Notes: generated by a model from the letters alone, not told the origin. A stretch of DNA of 64,000 nt from Enterobacter sp. SA187 (GCF_001888805.2 NZ_CP019113.1:1-64000), one strand, 5' to 3'; positions 47,484 to 56,418 are shown, counted from the first letter of the stretch. Numbers and translations: made by a program.

Positions 47484-48908
47484 ATGTCGGAATTTGATGT
47501 TATTGCTCAGGATCTGCTGGCGAAGGCGCAGGCGGAAGAGCAGGATCAACAGGCGCGTGACAGAGCGCTGCTGGATAAGGTACTGGCGATCTACGGACAA
47601 AAATATGTGGCCGAGCAGCTGCGCAAGCTGGGCAAAAACGACTGGAGCCGGGAAACCCTTAACCGCCGGGTGAACGGCAAGTGCGCGCCGAAATCCCTCA
47701 CCGCCAGCGAAGAAGCATTATTGCGCAAAATGCTGCCCTCTCCGCCCGCCCATCATCCCGACTATGCGTTTCGTTTTATCGATTTATTTGCCGGTATCGG
47801 CGGCATCAGACAGGGTTTTGACGCCATCGGCGGTCAGTGCGTGTTCACCAGCGAGTGGAACAAGAACGCGGTGCGTACCTATAAAGCCAACTGGTATAAC
47901 GACGACGCGGTGCATACCTTTAACAGCGACATCCGGGAAGTCACCTTAAGCGATAACCCGGATGTCACCGAGGCGCAGGCCTACGCGCACATTGACCGCA
48001 CCATTCCCGATCATGATGTGCTGCTCGCCGGCTTCCCCTGCCAGCCTTTCAGCCTCGCGGGCGTCAGCAAGAAGAATGCGCTGGGCCGCGCCCATGGTTT
48101 TGAATGTGAAGCGCAGGGCACGCTGTTCTTTGACGTGGCGCGCATCATCAAAGCCAAACAACCGGCGATTTTTGTTCTCGAAAACGTTAAAAACCTTAAA
48201 AGCCACGACAAGGGCAAAACCTTCAGCGTGATCATGCAGACGCTGGACGAGCTGGGCTACGAGGTCGCTGATGCGGCGGTGAACGGCAAGGACGATCCGA
48301 AAATCATCGACGGCAAACATTTTTTACCCCAGCACCGCGAGCGCATAGTGCTGGTGGGATTCCGCCGCGACCTGAACATCCACAACAATTTTACCCTGCG
48401 CGATATCAAACGCTTTTATCCGGCGCAGCGACCGGCCTTCGGCGAGCTGCTGGATCCGGTGGTCGACAGCAAGTATGTGCTGTCGGAAAAGCTGTGGGAT
48501 TTTCTCTACCGCTACGCCAAAAAGCACCAGGCGAAGGGCAACGGTTTTGGCTTCGGGCTGGTGGATCCCACGCGCCCGGACGTGGTGACGCGTACTTTGT
48601 CTGCCCGCTACCACAAAGATGGCTCGGAGATCCTTGTCGATCGCGGCTGGGATCATGCGCTGGGCGAAACGGCGTTTGCCGATCCAACGAATCAGGCGCG
48701 CCGCCCCCGTCGACTGACGCCGGTGGAATGCGCGCGACTGATGGGCTTTGAAACCCCCGGCGGACGCCCGTTCCGCATTCCGGTATCCGACACCCAGGCC
48801 TATCGTCAGTTTGGCAATTCCGTGGTCGTGCCGGTGTTCGCCGCCGTCGCCCGTCTGCTGGAGCCGTCTATCGCCCGCGCGGTTGAGCTGCGCAAGGCCG
48901 GTCAATAA
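47484..48908 (+). CDS. dcm: Dcm-type DNA cytosine-C5 methyltransferase
   Basis: 474 residues from the ATG at 47484, with AAGGAGAT upstream. Close to E. coli Dcm over the catalytic part: motif I FIDLFAGIGGIRQGF, motif IV GFPCQPFSLAGVS (catalytic Cys), ENVKNLKSHD, PQHRERIVLVGFRRDL and motif X YRQFGNSVVVPVFAAVA. It probably methylates the inner C of CCWGG. The N-terminal 90 residues differ from Dcm. No vsr gene follows; a terminator does. Confidence 0.9.
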   Translation: MSEFDVIAQDLLAKAQAEEQDQQARDRALLDKVLAIYGQKYVAEQLRKLGKNDWSRETLNRRVNGKCAPKSLTASEEALLRKMLPSPPAHHPDYAFRFIDLFAGIGGIRQGFDAIGGQCVFTSEWNKNAVRTYKANWYNDDAVHTFNSDIREVTLSDNPDVTEAQAYAHIDRTIPDHDVLLAGFPCQPFSLAGVSKKNALGRAHGFECEAQGTLFFDVARIIKAKQPAIFVLENVKNLKSHDKGKTFSVIMQTLDELGYEVADAAVNGKDDPKIIDGKHFLPQHRERIVLVGFRRDLNIHNNFTLRDIKRFYPAQRPAFGELLDPVVDSKYVLSEKLWDFLYRYAKKHQAKGNGFGFGLVDPTRPDVVTRTLSARYHKDGSEILVDRGWDHALGETAFADPTNQARRPRRLTPVECARLMGFETPGGRPFRIPVSDTQAYRQFGNSVVVPVFAAVARLLEPSIARAVELRKAGQ

Positions 48909-48915
48909 TCCCCCG

Positions 48916-48945
48916 CCCCGGTTATAACCACCGGGGCTAATTTTT
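48916..48945 (+). terminator. Rho-independent terminator after dcm
   Basis: CCCCGGTTATAACCACCGGGG is an imperfect stem followed by CTAATTTTT, 8 bp after the dcm stop codon. Confidence 0.75.
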
Positions 48946-49033
48946 ATGCACATGTTAACTAAATGTTCATAAAGATCCCCCTGCCGTCGTCGATAACCCT
49001 TATGCACTTGCGGATCACTTACGGACGGCTGTC

Positions 49034-50692
49034 ATGCTTAAAAATATTAAGGTCATCACCGGGATCATCTTCGCGCTTGCCATTTTCTGTATGTTGCAGG
49101 TGGTGACGGGTGGGTTGTTCTATTCTGCGGTTGATAATGATCGCAGCAACTTTCAACAATATGGCGTACTGAACGCACAGCAGGAAAATCTTAGCGACAG
49201 TGTGAATACCCTTGTCAAAACCCGCGTCACTTTGACCCGCGTTGCGATCCGTTTTCTGAAAAATCAGCGCGATCCGGCCTCGCTGGCGGCCATCGATAAA
49301 CTGCTGACTACGGCGGGCGATTCACTCAGCAAATCTGAAGGTTACTTCGAAAGCTACAAGCGTACTGAACGTATCAGCGGGCAGGATGCGGCGGTCGCCG
49401 CGCTGATGGAGAAAAACTGGCGTCAGATGCACGATGTGTTGCAGATGTCGATCCAGTATCTGAAAGCCAATAATTATGAAGCCTACGGCAATCTTGATGC
49501 ACAGCAGGCGCAGGATGAAATGGAAGCCGCGTTTGCCCAGTGGCGTGCGGAAAACAATGGTCTGCTGAAAGCCGCAGCCGCGCAGAATCAGCACAGTTTT
49601 ACCCAGATGCAGTGGACGCTGGGCACCATTTTGCTGGTGATGCTCGCGGTCTTTGTGGTGATCTGGCTGGGTCTGCAACACATGTTGCTTAAACCTTTGC
49701 AGGACATGCTGGCGCATATTCGCGCCATTGCCGGGGGCGATCTGACGCGCCAGATCGATGCTGACGGGCGTAACGAAATGAGCCAGTTAGCTGCGGGCCT
49801 GCATGAGATGCAACAGTCGCTGGTCTCCACCGTCAGCGCGGTGCGCAGCAGCTCGGATTCCATCTACACCGGCGCGGGAGAGATCTCCTCCGGTAATAAT
49901 GATCTGTCCTCGCGCACCGAGCAGCAGGCGGCGTCGCTGGAAGAAACCGCTGCCAGCATGGAGCAGCTGACCGCCACGGTGAAACAGAACACCGATAACG
50001 CCCGTCAGGCTGCTCAACTGGCCCGGACGGCCTCGGAAACGGCCGATCGCGGCGGCCAGGTGGTCACCAATGTGGTGCGCACCATGAACGATATTGCCGA
50101 CAGTTCACAGCAGATCGTGCAAATCACCAGCGTGATCGACGGTATTGCTTTCCAGACCAATATCCTTGCGCTTAACGCGGCGGTAGAAGCGGCGCGCGCC
50201 GGTGAACAGGGTCGCGGATTTGCGGTGGTGGCGGGTGAAGTCCGTACGCTGGCCAGCCGCAGCGCCAGCGCCGCCAAAGAGATCAAGGCGCTGATCGAAA
50301 AATCCGTCAGCCGCGTGGATACCGGTTCGTCACAGGTGGCCGAAGCGGGTGAAACCATGAAAGAGATCGTTAATGCCGTTACGCGGGTGACCGATATTAT
50401 GGGCGAGATCGCCTCGGCGTCGGATGAACAGAGTCGCGGTATTGAGCAGGTGAGCCTCGCGGTATCGCAGATGGACAGCGTCACGCAGCAGAACGCCGCG
50501 CTGGTGCAGGAATCCGCGACCGCAGCGGCGGCACTGGAAGAACAGGCGGATCAACTGCGTCAGGCGGTGGCGGTCTTTCAGGTGAATGACAAACTGCGTC
50601 GCCCGGTAACACCCGTAGTGAAAGCGAAAACCACGCTACGCCCGGCAGTGGCAACCGCCGCCGCAGGTGATGCGAACTGGGAAACCTTTTAA
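49034..50692 (+). CDS. Methyl-accepting chemotaxis protein
   Basis: 552 residues. TM1 at about 7-28, a four-helix-bundle periplasmic sensor (30-190), TM2 at about 192-214, HAMP (215-267), and the cytoplasmic signalling domain with the hairpin tip EIKALIEKSVSRVD-preceded conserved block (FQTNILALNAAVEAARAGEQ). It ends in NWETF, the C-terminal pentapeptide that tethers CheR and CheB, so it is a high-abundance Tsr/Tar-like receptor. Ligand unknown. A monocistronic gene with a class III flagellar promoter is possible but not assigned. Confidence 0.95.
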   Translation: MLKNIKVITGIIFALAIFCMLQVVTGGLFYSAVDNDRSNFQQYGVLNAQQENLSDSVNTLVKTRVTLTRVAIRFLKNQRDPASLAAIDKLLTTAGDSLSKSEGYFESYKRTERISGQDAAVAALMEKNWRQMHDVLQMSIQYLKANNYEAYGNLDAQQAQDEMEAAFAQWRAENNGLLKAAAAQNQHSFTQMQWTLGTILLVMLAVFVVIWLGLQHMLLKPLQDMLAHIRAIAGGDLTRQIDADGRNEMSQLAAGLHEMQQSLVSTVSAVRSSSDSIYTGAGEISSGNNDLSSRTEQQAASLEETAASMEQLTATVKQNTDNARQAAQLARTASETADRGGQVVTNVVRTMNDIADSSQQIVQITSVIDGIAFQTNILALNAAVEAARAGEQGRGFAVVAGEVRTLASRSASAAKEIKALIEKSVSRVDTGSSQVAEAGETMKEIVNAVTRVTDIMGEIASASDEQSRGIEQVSLAVSQMDSVTQQNAALVQESATAAAALEEQADQLRQAVAVFQVNDKLRRPVTPVVKAKTTLRPAVATAAAGDANWETF

Positions 50693-50738
50693 GCGTTAAG
50701 CAGGAGTGGCGGGCAGGAGGCCCTGTCCGCCGGAAAGA

Positions 50739-50897
50739 TTAGTTGCGCGACTGCACCCAGAACGCATGAATGAGACCGGGGATATAACCCAGCAGCGTCA
50801 GGATAATATTCAGAATAAAGGCTCCGCCTAAGCCTTTCCCGAGTAACACGCCAAGCGGCGGCAGGATGATGGTAATAACAATACGCCAGAAACCCAT
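50739..50897 (-). CDS. yqaE: YqaE, PMP3-family small membrane protein
   Basis: 52 residues: MGFWRIVITIILPPLGVLLG, then a GGAFILNIILTLLGYIPGLI membrane segment and a short polar tail (HAFWVQSRN). These are the two helices of the PMP3/YqaE family, linked to membrane potential and stress. The family location beside the alaE-ygaC region agrees with E. coli. Confidence 0.93.
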   Translation of the reverse strand: MGFWRIVITIILPPLGVLLGKGLGGAFILNIILTLLGYIPGLIHAFWVQSRN

Positions 50898-51043
50898 AAC
50901 TACTCCCTTGCAAGCAAAATCCAGGTTATTGTAAAAAAAGACAATTTCTCTTTAAGCGTAGTCATTGTGGCGGGTATCGCCAGTTTCGTCTTATGCTTTT
51001 ACTCTGCTTTACGCAGTCATACTATTCATGAAGGAGTGCAATT

Positions 51044-51223
51044 ATGTTTTCAGCAGGTGATCTGGTGCAGCCGCGTATGGGCGGCCCAAAACTGAAAGTG
51101 ATCGAAGTAAATGACGATCAAATCGTTGCCGTACGCGCCAGCGACGAACAGGGTGAAAAGTTTACCCTGAAAGCGGTTGACGTCACGCCATATAAAGAAG
51201 AAGGCGATTTCGGCGTCTGTTAA
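51044..51223 (+). CDS. YodC-like DUF2158 protein
   Basis: 59 residues starting MFSAGDLVQPRMGGPKLKVI, with EGDFGVC at the end. The N-terminal GDLVQ..GGPKLKV motif is that of DUF2158 (YodC family) small beta-barrel proteins. GAAGGAGTGC upstream gives a good Shine-Dalgarno. Function unknown. It follows the yqaE promoter region, transcribed away from it. Confidence 0.85.
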   Translation: MFSAGDLVQPRMGGPKLKVIEVNDDQIVAVRASDEQGEKFTLKAVDVTPYKEEGDFGVC

Positions 51224-51499
51224 TCAGCGTCTTTTGCATGTGCGGTGGGCGCGCTCACCGCATTCTCCTCAACTCATTGTTTATCAACACTTTCCTCTGA
51301 CCTCCCGCGCAATATAACGCAGCGCGAAAAAATCGCCCGCTCACAGAGTATTTTATTGACAAAAGCGCGTTAAATAAAAATTAATCGCTAATTGTGCGTT
51401 TCATGGTAGCGATATACTCTATCCACACTAAACATCCCCCTTCATTACGCTGGTTTCACCGGCGAACGACCTGATAATATATTTCACAGGAGCTTTAGC

Positions 51500-51949
51500 A
51501 TGTTCTCTCCGCAGTCACGCCTGCGTCACGCCGTGGCCGACACCTTTGCCATGGTGGTCTACTGTTCGGTAGTGAACATGCTGATTGAGATATTTCTTTC
51601 AGGCATGAGCTTTGAGCAGTCGCTCTCGTCCAGACTGGTCGCCATCCCGGTTAACATCCTGATTGCCTGGCCCTACGGCCTGTACCGTGATGCGATTATG
51701 CGTATGGCGCGTCGTTATACCCCGGCGGGCTGGATGAAAAATCTGGCGGATATCGCGGCCTATGTCACCTTTCAGTCACCGGTCTACGTGGCGATTTTGC
51801 TGACGGTGGGTGCAGACTGGCACCAGATCGCCGCGGCGGTAAGTTCGAATATCGTGGTATCGATGCTAATGGGCGCGGTCTACGGCTACTTCCTGGATTA
51901 CTGCCGCCGTCTGTTCAGAGTGAGTAATTACTACCAGGCGAAAGCCTGA
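51500..51949 (+). CDS. alaE: AlaE, L-alanine exporter
   Basis: 149 residues, same length as E. coli AlaE, with MFSPQSRLRHAVADTFAMVV, NILIAWPYGLYRDAIMRMAR and ISSNIVVSMLMGAVYGYFLD-type segments; four membrane helices. It exports L-alanine by proton exchange and protects from toxic alanyl peptides. Upstream CACAGGAG is a good Shine-Dalgarno. Control in E. coli is by Lrp; an AT-rich 270-bp region precedes it here. Confidence 0.93.
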   Translation: MFSPQSRLRHAVADTFAMVVYCSVVNMLIEIFLSGMSFEQSLSSRLVAIPVNILIAWPYGLYRDAIMRMARRYTPAGWMKNLADIAAYVTFQSPVYVAILLTVGADWHQIAAAVSSNIVVSMLMGAVYGYFLDYCRRLFRVSNYYQAKA

Positions 51950-52028
51950 CGGCAGGCGACAGGCACAGGCCCGTCGCTACATTTACATTCAATAAGAAAC
52001 CGGGGAAAACATCAGTAAATAAATATTG

Positions 52029-52505
52029 CTATTCCCTATACCAGGAGTCTGAATATGAAATGTTACCAGGTAAATAACGCACTGTTATTTTTGTTGAGCG
52101 GAACCCTATGATTTCACTCATATTCGACTGAATAGCGCCGGGGGCATAAGCATGACCGAAATTATAGGAACTGATGCCCACCTCATCCATAATTACATTG
52201 AATGTTTCAACCTCTATACCGGCTGAAGATGTTTCATAGTATTTAAACTCAACTTTTTTAAAACGTTTGCTTTGGCAAACTGCAATGAACAAAAACGGAG
52301 TTAATTTGTCGATCTCTTTACGGAATGTAAAAGGTTCATGCTGACGTGAACCACTAAAACGCCCAGTGAAATTATCCATCCCCTGATAAACGCCAAATTG
52401 TGAAGTTGAAACTTCGGTAGCCCCGACGCGTCCATGTGCTTCACAAGTCCCCTGCATCAAAACACCATTTTCGTCGTACAGAAACATATAAGCGGGTAAT
52501 GACAT
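52029..52505 (-). CDS. hcp: Type VI secretion tube protein Hcp (orphan)
   Basis: 158 residues of the Hcp family: MSLPAYMFLYDENGVLMQGT, then RQHEPFTFRKEIDKLTPFLF, VEFKYYETSSAGIEVETF and a final ITVRYLPGNISYSD. Hcp forms the hexameric tube that carries effectors. Here it is the third gene of a small cassette after a lipoprotein and a protease-like gene and is not near other T6SS genes, so it depends on a main cluster elsewhere. The AT-rich composition differs from the flanking alaE and ygaC, suggesting transfer. Confidence 0.88.
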   Translation of the reverse strand: MSLPAYMFLYDENGVLMQGTCEAHGRVGATEVSTSQFGVYQGMDNFTGRFSGSRQHEPFTFRKEIDKLTPFLFIAVCQSKRFKKVEFKYYETSSAGIEVETFNVIMDEVGISSYNFGHAYAPGAIQSNMSEIIGFRSTKITVRYLPGNISYSDSWYRE

Positions 52506-52519
52506 AATTAATTTCCTTA

Positions 52520-52876
52520 TTAATTGGAGTAGGCCTTTGTGTACACGACAGGAGAATCATCAGTAATAAATGGAACCGTGTAATTAACATCATCTAATTC
52601 GTAGTAAAGCGTATACTCCATATAGGAATCAAGATTTAATTTAAAACAGTATGGCGTTCGTGCATTTACTGTTTCTGAAACCACCAAATCTCTCTCGGCA
52701 TAATGATTATCAAGTGTTCTTGCGTCTAAAGCATATCCTGAAAGGTTTTTCCCACCCGATGAAGATATACAAATAGAACTTCTATTGATAGAGGCATCAC
52801 CGGGATGCAGGGCAATTTGATGCTCCCAGCAACATGCTGAAAGCATGAAAGAAAATAGCAGCAATAAACTTTTCAA
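52520..52876 (-). CDS. Periplasmic lipoprotein, putative T6SS immunity protein
   Basis: 118 residues, lipobox at FMLSAC (Cys15), followed by a second Cys and a beta-rich mature domain (SSICISSSGGKNLSGYALDA, YCFKLNLDSYMEYTLYYELD). It is the type of lipoprotein that protects from periplasmic T6SS effectors. It overlaps the protease-like gene by 4 bp (ATGA) and precedes hcp by 14 bp, so the three are one transcript. No homology to a named immunity protein is claimed. Confidence 0.72.
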   Translation of the reverse strand: MKSLLLLFSFMLSACCWEHQIALHPGDASINRSSICISSSGGKNLSGYALDARTLDNHYAERDLVVSETVNARTPYCFKLNLDSYMEYTLYYELDDVNYTVPFITDDSPVVYTKAYSN

Positions 52877-53436
52877 TTTGGAAACCTTCCCATTATTCTT
52901 TCGTATTCAGATAAGAGTTTACATGCAGGGATTTTAGGATTGTAATCAAGTAAATTATGAGCTGATTTACGAGAAAATCCGAAGTGCTTTAAAAGCCAGT
53001 AATCAGATACAATACTGGCTTGCTGTTCCATTGAGTAATCAGAAAGACGGTATTTATCTAGCTTGTAGTGATAGTCAGTTATACCTGAAATCAGACCTCG
53101 CATAATAACATTCATACCTCGCTCTTTTTGCCATACATGCATAAGCTCATGCATAAAAATATGTTTTAAAGATAAATCTGATCTAGAAAAATCATCCTTA
53201 TAAAGCTCTTGTTCAAACCATATCTCCCCGGTCGGCGTCATTGCCGTGTGGTTTTCCTGCATATCAAAAGGCAAAAAACTGCCGTGGTGGATCCAGACTT
53301 TTTCATAATGGATGCTATGGCCATATAATTGCTGGGCTAAATGTATTTCTCCTGCACGCATGACGCGCAAGCCGTTCCTTTGTATATGCGGGAACGCTAC
53401 AGGAGAAAAGTTTAGAGGGTGAAATTTAACTGTCAT
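52873..53436 (-). CDS. Putative T6SS zinc metalloprotease effector
   Basis: 187 residues with a gluzincin-type HExxH motif, KHIFMHELMHVWQKERG (H96, E97, H100), which predicts a zinc peptidase. The family is often labelled as an Rhs- or Vgr-related protein in enterobacteria. There is no signal peptide, as expected for a cargo loaded on Hcp or VgrG. The rest is helical with Tyr/His-rich segments. It heads the cassette with a lipoprotein immunity candidate and an orphan hcp. Confidence 0.72.
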   Translation of the reverse strand: MTVKFHPLNFSPVAFPHIQRNGLRVMRAGEIHLAQQLYGHSIHYEKVWIHHGSFLPFDMQENHTAMTPTGEIWFEQELYKDDFSRSDLSLKHIFMHELMHVWQKERGMNVIMRGLISGITDYHYKLDKYRLSDYSMEQQASIVSDYWLLKHFGFSRKSAHNLLDYNPKIPACKLLSEYERIMGRFPN

Positions 53437-54131
53437 AAATATAAATTCCCTTTTGCATTCATCTCGTGAATATATTTAAATATAAATCAAACAATAAAAT
53501 ACGCTTAACAGCGTTTCGAAACTTGCTTAAAATCACATTTAATAAAGAAGGGGGTTAATTTTGGAAGTAACCAATGAATGACTCAATAGAACGAGCGGCA
53601 AATACTCATCCAACGCTAAAATCTCTGCACACAGGCCCCACTATTAACAGGAATGAAACAAAAAAACACCGAAGTGTAGTTTGCTCCGGTACAAATTTGT
53701 AAGACCTTCAATTAGTGGAACATCTATTTTTTTGAGTGAAGGCACCCTTGATGTTTTCAAAGAGGTACACAGAGCAGGACATACAGATTATTTTACTGGT
53801 TAGACACTTTATTTGAATACGTGATACGTAATGATAATGATGCTGATTTTCAGCACCCTTGCGATATCTCGAACGCCAGCGACGTTGAAAGCCATGTCGG
53901 TAATAGTTTCCTTAACACCGCACATTCTGGTCTCATAGGTATAGTAAACACTTTCCCCCGATGTTATTTATGGCATCGAAAGCGGTACAATCTCCACGAT
54001 TTTTTCTATGAGGGTGAGACAAAGCTGACCACCAGCGTTAACGATCAATTGCGATAGTGGTCACTGCATTATCTTAAAGGTTCGTGTTTTCCTGAGTCTT
54101 CACCTTATTGGAAGCATGAAAAGAAAACGCA
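53437..54131. other. Intergenic region with IS debris
   Basis: No intact gene is seen. 53437-53820 is AT-rich and holds nothing recognisable beyond short repeats; 53830-54000 holds an IS1-type insA remnant on the minus strand (separate entry). The region separates the T6SS cassette from ygaC and marks a likely insertion scar. Confidence 0.6.
53830..54000 (-). pseudogene. IS1-family insA remnant
   Basis: Read on the minus strand, the frame gives YRFRCHK, then after a frameshift YYTYET, then GVKETITDMAFNVAGVRDIA and RVLKIS. These match the InsA zinc-finger and HTH parts of IS1-type elements (TYTYEA, GVKE.I..MA.NG.GVRDIARVLKIS). A stop and frame changes interrupt it and insB is missing, so it is a decayed fragment. 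Confidence 0.68.
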
Positions 54132-54476
54132 TTATGCCGATTCGCCAAACAGCCCTGACAGAAAACGCTCCAGCGCCATCCGCGAACTGAATCCGTGGGG
54201 AATGCCGTAATGCTCCTGCGCATCGCCGCCCAGGTAGAGCGGGAAATGCTGATAGTGATCGCACATTTTGATCTCCGAGGCGGGCTCCGCAAGGGACAAA
54301 CTGCGCTCTTTAAGCGTGGGATGAATAATTAAGGCGGTACGTCCCATTCGCGCTTCGCGATTTACGTACACATAATTATCGCCGCGACGGTAACCGTAGG
54401 TTTTATTCGTAGCGACATCCATCGTAAATCCCGCTTTCTCAAGAACGCGTGCCACCTCATCGGGTCGTAAATACAT
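54132..54476 (-). CDS. ygaC: YgaC, DUF2002 protein
   Basis: 114 residues, same length as E. coli YgaC: MYLRPDEVARVLEKAGFTMD, YVYVNREARMGRTALIIHPT, YLGGDAQEHYGIPHGFSSR and ALERFLSG. It is an uncharacterised cytoplasmic protein; the E. coli gene is Fur-linked. Divergent from ygaM with a 161-bp gap. Confidence 0.92.
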   Translation of the reverse strand: MYLRPDEVARVLEKAGFTMDVATNKTYGYRRGDNYVYVNREARMGRTALIIHPTLKERSLSLAEPASEIKMCDHYQHFPLYLGGDAQEHYGIPHGFSSRMALERFLSGLFGESA

Positions 54477-54637
54477 ATTTTTTCCTCGTCATCATTTACT
54501 GCATCGCAACCTTACAGTAATGAGCATTAGCAGCGCTTTCGGAAAAGTCCATAAAGGGCGGCATATCTCGCGATCCGCTTCAAGGGTGGATTTTGTGCGC
54601 TACACTGATCATGACAACGAAAACAAGGGAGGATCAT

Positions 54638-54964
54638 ATGTTTAGCAGACCGAACCGCAGAGATGTTGATCAAGGCGTTCAGGATATCAATGATGATGTC
54701 AGCCGTTTAGCGGACAGCCTGGAAAGCGTACTTAAGTCCTGGGGCAGTGACGTGAAGGATGATGCCGATGGCGCACGTCGTAAAGCACAGGCGCTGTTAA
54801 AAGAAACCCGTGCAAAACTGCAGGGCCGTACCCGTGTGAAACAGGCAGCCTGCGATGTAGTGGGTTGCGCGGATACGTTCGTTAAAGAAAAACCATGGTC
54901 CAGCGTAGGTGCTGCGGCAGCGGTCGGGATTTTCCTCGGCGCGCTCCTGAGCATGCGTCGCTAG
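54638..54964 (+). CDS. ygaM: YgaM, DUF883 membrane-anchored protein
   Basis: 108 residues from the ATG at 54638, with GGGAGGA before it. An amphipathic helical N-terminal part (DVDQGVQDINDDVSRLADSL) and a C-terminal membrane segment (SSVGAAAAVGIFLGALLSMRR-like) are the DUF883 layout seen in ElaB and YqjD, which bind ribosomes and the inner membrane. It overlaps the convergent MocR gene by 4 bp at the stops. Confidence 0.92.
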   Translation: MFSRPNRRDVDQGVQDINDDVSRLADSLESVLKSWGSDVKDDADGARRKAQALLKETRAKLQGRTRVKQAACDVVGCADTFVKEKPWSSVGAAAAVGIFLGALLSMRR

Positions 54965-56331
54965 TCCATTGCTGCCCCGTGAGTTGCGCTCGCGGGGCGT
55001 ATTGCCTTGCTGAGTTTTTCCGCCAGCTGTTCCGCCATTTCCGCCGATGAAATATTAGTAAAACAGAGCAGAAGCCCCCTTCTGTCGCCCCCCGCTATCT
55101 GCCATGCGCTTAATGCCTGCACCGCCAGCCCGGCCTGATTTGCCCGTGCCGCCAGTTGCTTATCGTCATCCGTAACCGCGATCACCAGCTGAATGCCGCC
55201 CTGCTGCGCCGCCACGTCAAAACCCTGCTGCTTAAGCGCCCTTTCCAGCCATTCACGCCGCCGGGCATAATGCTGACGCATGTTTTTCAGGTGCCGCCAG
55301 AAATGACCCTGCGAGATAAAATCCGCCAGCGTCAGTTGAACCAGCCCTGGCACCGTACAGGGATACATCGCCGCCTGGCGACGGAAAGCGGCTACGTGCG
55401 GCGCAGGCACCACGATCCAGCCGGTACGGATCGCCGGAAACAGCGATTTACTGAAGGTCCCGGCGTAGATCACCCGCTGCGGGGCGTCGAGGCTTTTCAG
55501 CGGCGGCAGCGGTTTGCCGTGATAGCGAAACTCACTGTCATAATCGTCTTCGATGATCCACGCCTCACGGTGCGCCGCCCAGTCCAGCAACTGCCGACGG
55601 CGCGGCAACGAGAGCGCCACGCCGAGCGGGCTCTGATGCGCTGGCGTCAGCAACACGAAACGCGCCTGCGGATGTAATGCCCGGGCGGCGTCGATATTCA
55701 TGCCGTTCTCATCGACCGGCACCGGCAACAGCCTGACCTGCTCACGGGCGATCACCGGGCGGATCAGCCGAAAGCCCGGATCTTCCACCCACATGCCGTC
55801 GCCGGCAGCGGCGAGCGTGCGCAGGATCAGCGTCATCGACATCGCGTAGCTGGCGGTGATAAATATCTGCCCGGGGGTACAGTCAATACTGCGGGAAAAA
55901 CGCAGGTAATCGACGATAGCCTGGCGTAACAGCCGCTCTCCCGCCACGTCGCCCGGCCCCAGATCAAAGCGCGTCTGGGTGCGCAGCCGCCGCCCCATCA
56001 GTCGCCCCCAGAGCGCGCGCGGAAAGAGATCGAGTGCGGGCAACCCCATCTGAAACGGCTGCGGAATGTTATCTGTCCCCTCCGTCAGGGACGCCGCGGG
56101 TAAAGCGCTGCCCGGCGTCACGGTGTCGCTGACAAAACTTCCCGCCTGCCCGCGCCGCTCAATCCAGCCCTGCGCCACCAGCTCGGCATAAGCGTGCTCT
56201 ACGGTGGCGCGCGACACGCCGTTTTCCCGGGCGAAGGTACGGCTCGACGGTAGCCGGGCGCCGGGAGCAAGCTCGCCGGAAGCGATGGAAGATTTCAGAA
56301 GACGGGCAATTTGCTGGTATCGGGCGTCCAT
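54961..56331 (-). CDS. MocR-family regulator (GntR HTH and aminotransferase domain)
   Basis: 456 residues. The N-terminal winged helix (residues 1-75) has ARLPSSRTFARENGVSRATV and QGWIERRGQAGSFV. The C-terminal fold-type I aminotransferase-like domain (100-445) has the YDSEFRYHG and GTFSKSLFPAIRTGWIVVP segments with the PLP lysine in SKSLFPAIRTG. It probably senses PLP or an amine and controls the divergent AhpD-like gene through GGTCTGC repeats at 56333-56378. Confidence 0.9.
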   Translation of the reverse strand: MDARYQQIARLLKSSIASGELAPGARLPSSRTFARENGVSRATVEHAYAELVAQGWIERRGQAGSFVSDTVTPGSALPAASLTEGTDNIPQPFQMGLPALDLFPRALWGRLMGRRLRTQTRFDLGPGDVAGERLLRQAIVDYLRFSRSIDCTPGQIFITASYAMSMTLILRTLAAAGDGMWVEDPGFRLIRPVIAREQVRLLPVPVDENGMNIDAARALHPQARFVLLTPAHQSPLGVALSLPRRRQLLDWAAHREAWIIEDDYDSEFRYHGKPLPPLKSLDAPQRVIYAGTFSKSLFPAIRTGWIVVPAPHVAAFRRQAAMYPCTVPGLVQLTLADFISQGHFWRHLKNMRQHYARRREWLERALKQQGFDVAAQQGGIQLVIAVTDDDKQLAARANQAGLAVQALSAWQIAGGDRRGLLLCFTNISSAEMAEQLAEKLSKAIRPASATHGAAMD

Positions 56332-56332
56332 T

Positions 56333-56378
56333 ATGGTCTGCTTTTTTAGTTAAAATATGGCTCTCTGGTGCAGACCAT
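56333..56378. promoter_or_regulatory. Inverted repeat in the mocR-ahpD-like divergent promoter
   Basis: ATGGTCTGC (56333-56341) and GCAGACCAT (56370-56378) are exact inverses separated by 28 bp, with an AT-rich TTTTTTAGTTAAAATAT stretch between that resembles promoter elements. MocR proteins bind repeats of this kind in divergent promoters. Confidence 0.6.
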
Positions 56379-56418
56379 TATAGTGCTACCTTCTCGCCAT
56401 CTAAACGAGGAGATGACC

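Noticed and set aside
53821..54057. 78-codon plus-strand frame
   Set aside because: It is antisense to the InsA remnant, whose minus-strand translation is recognisable, so the plus-strand frame is not a gene.
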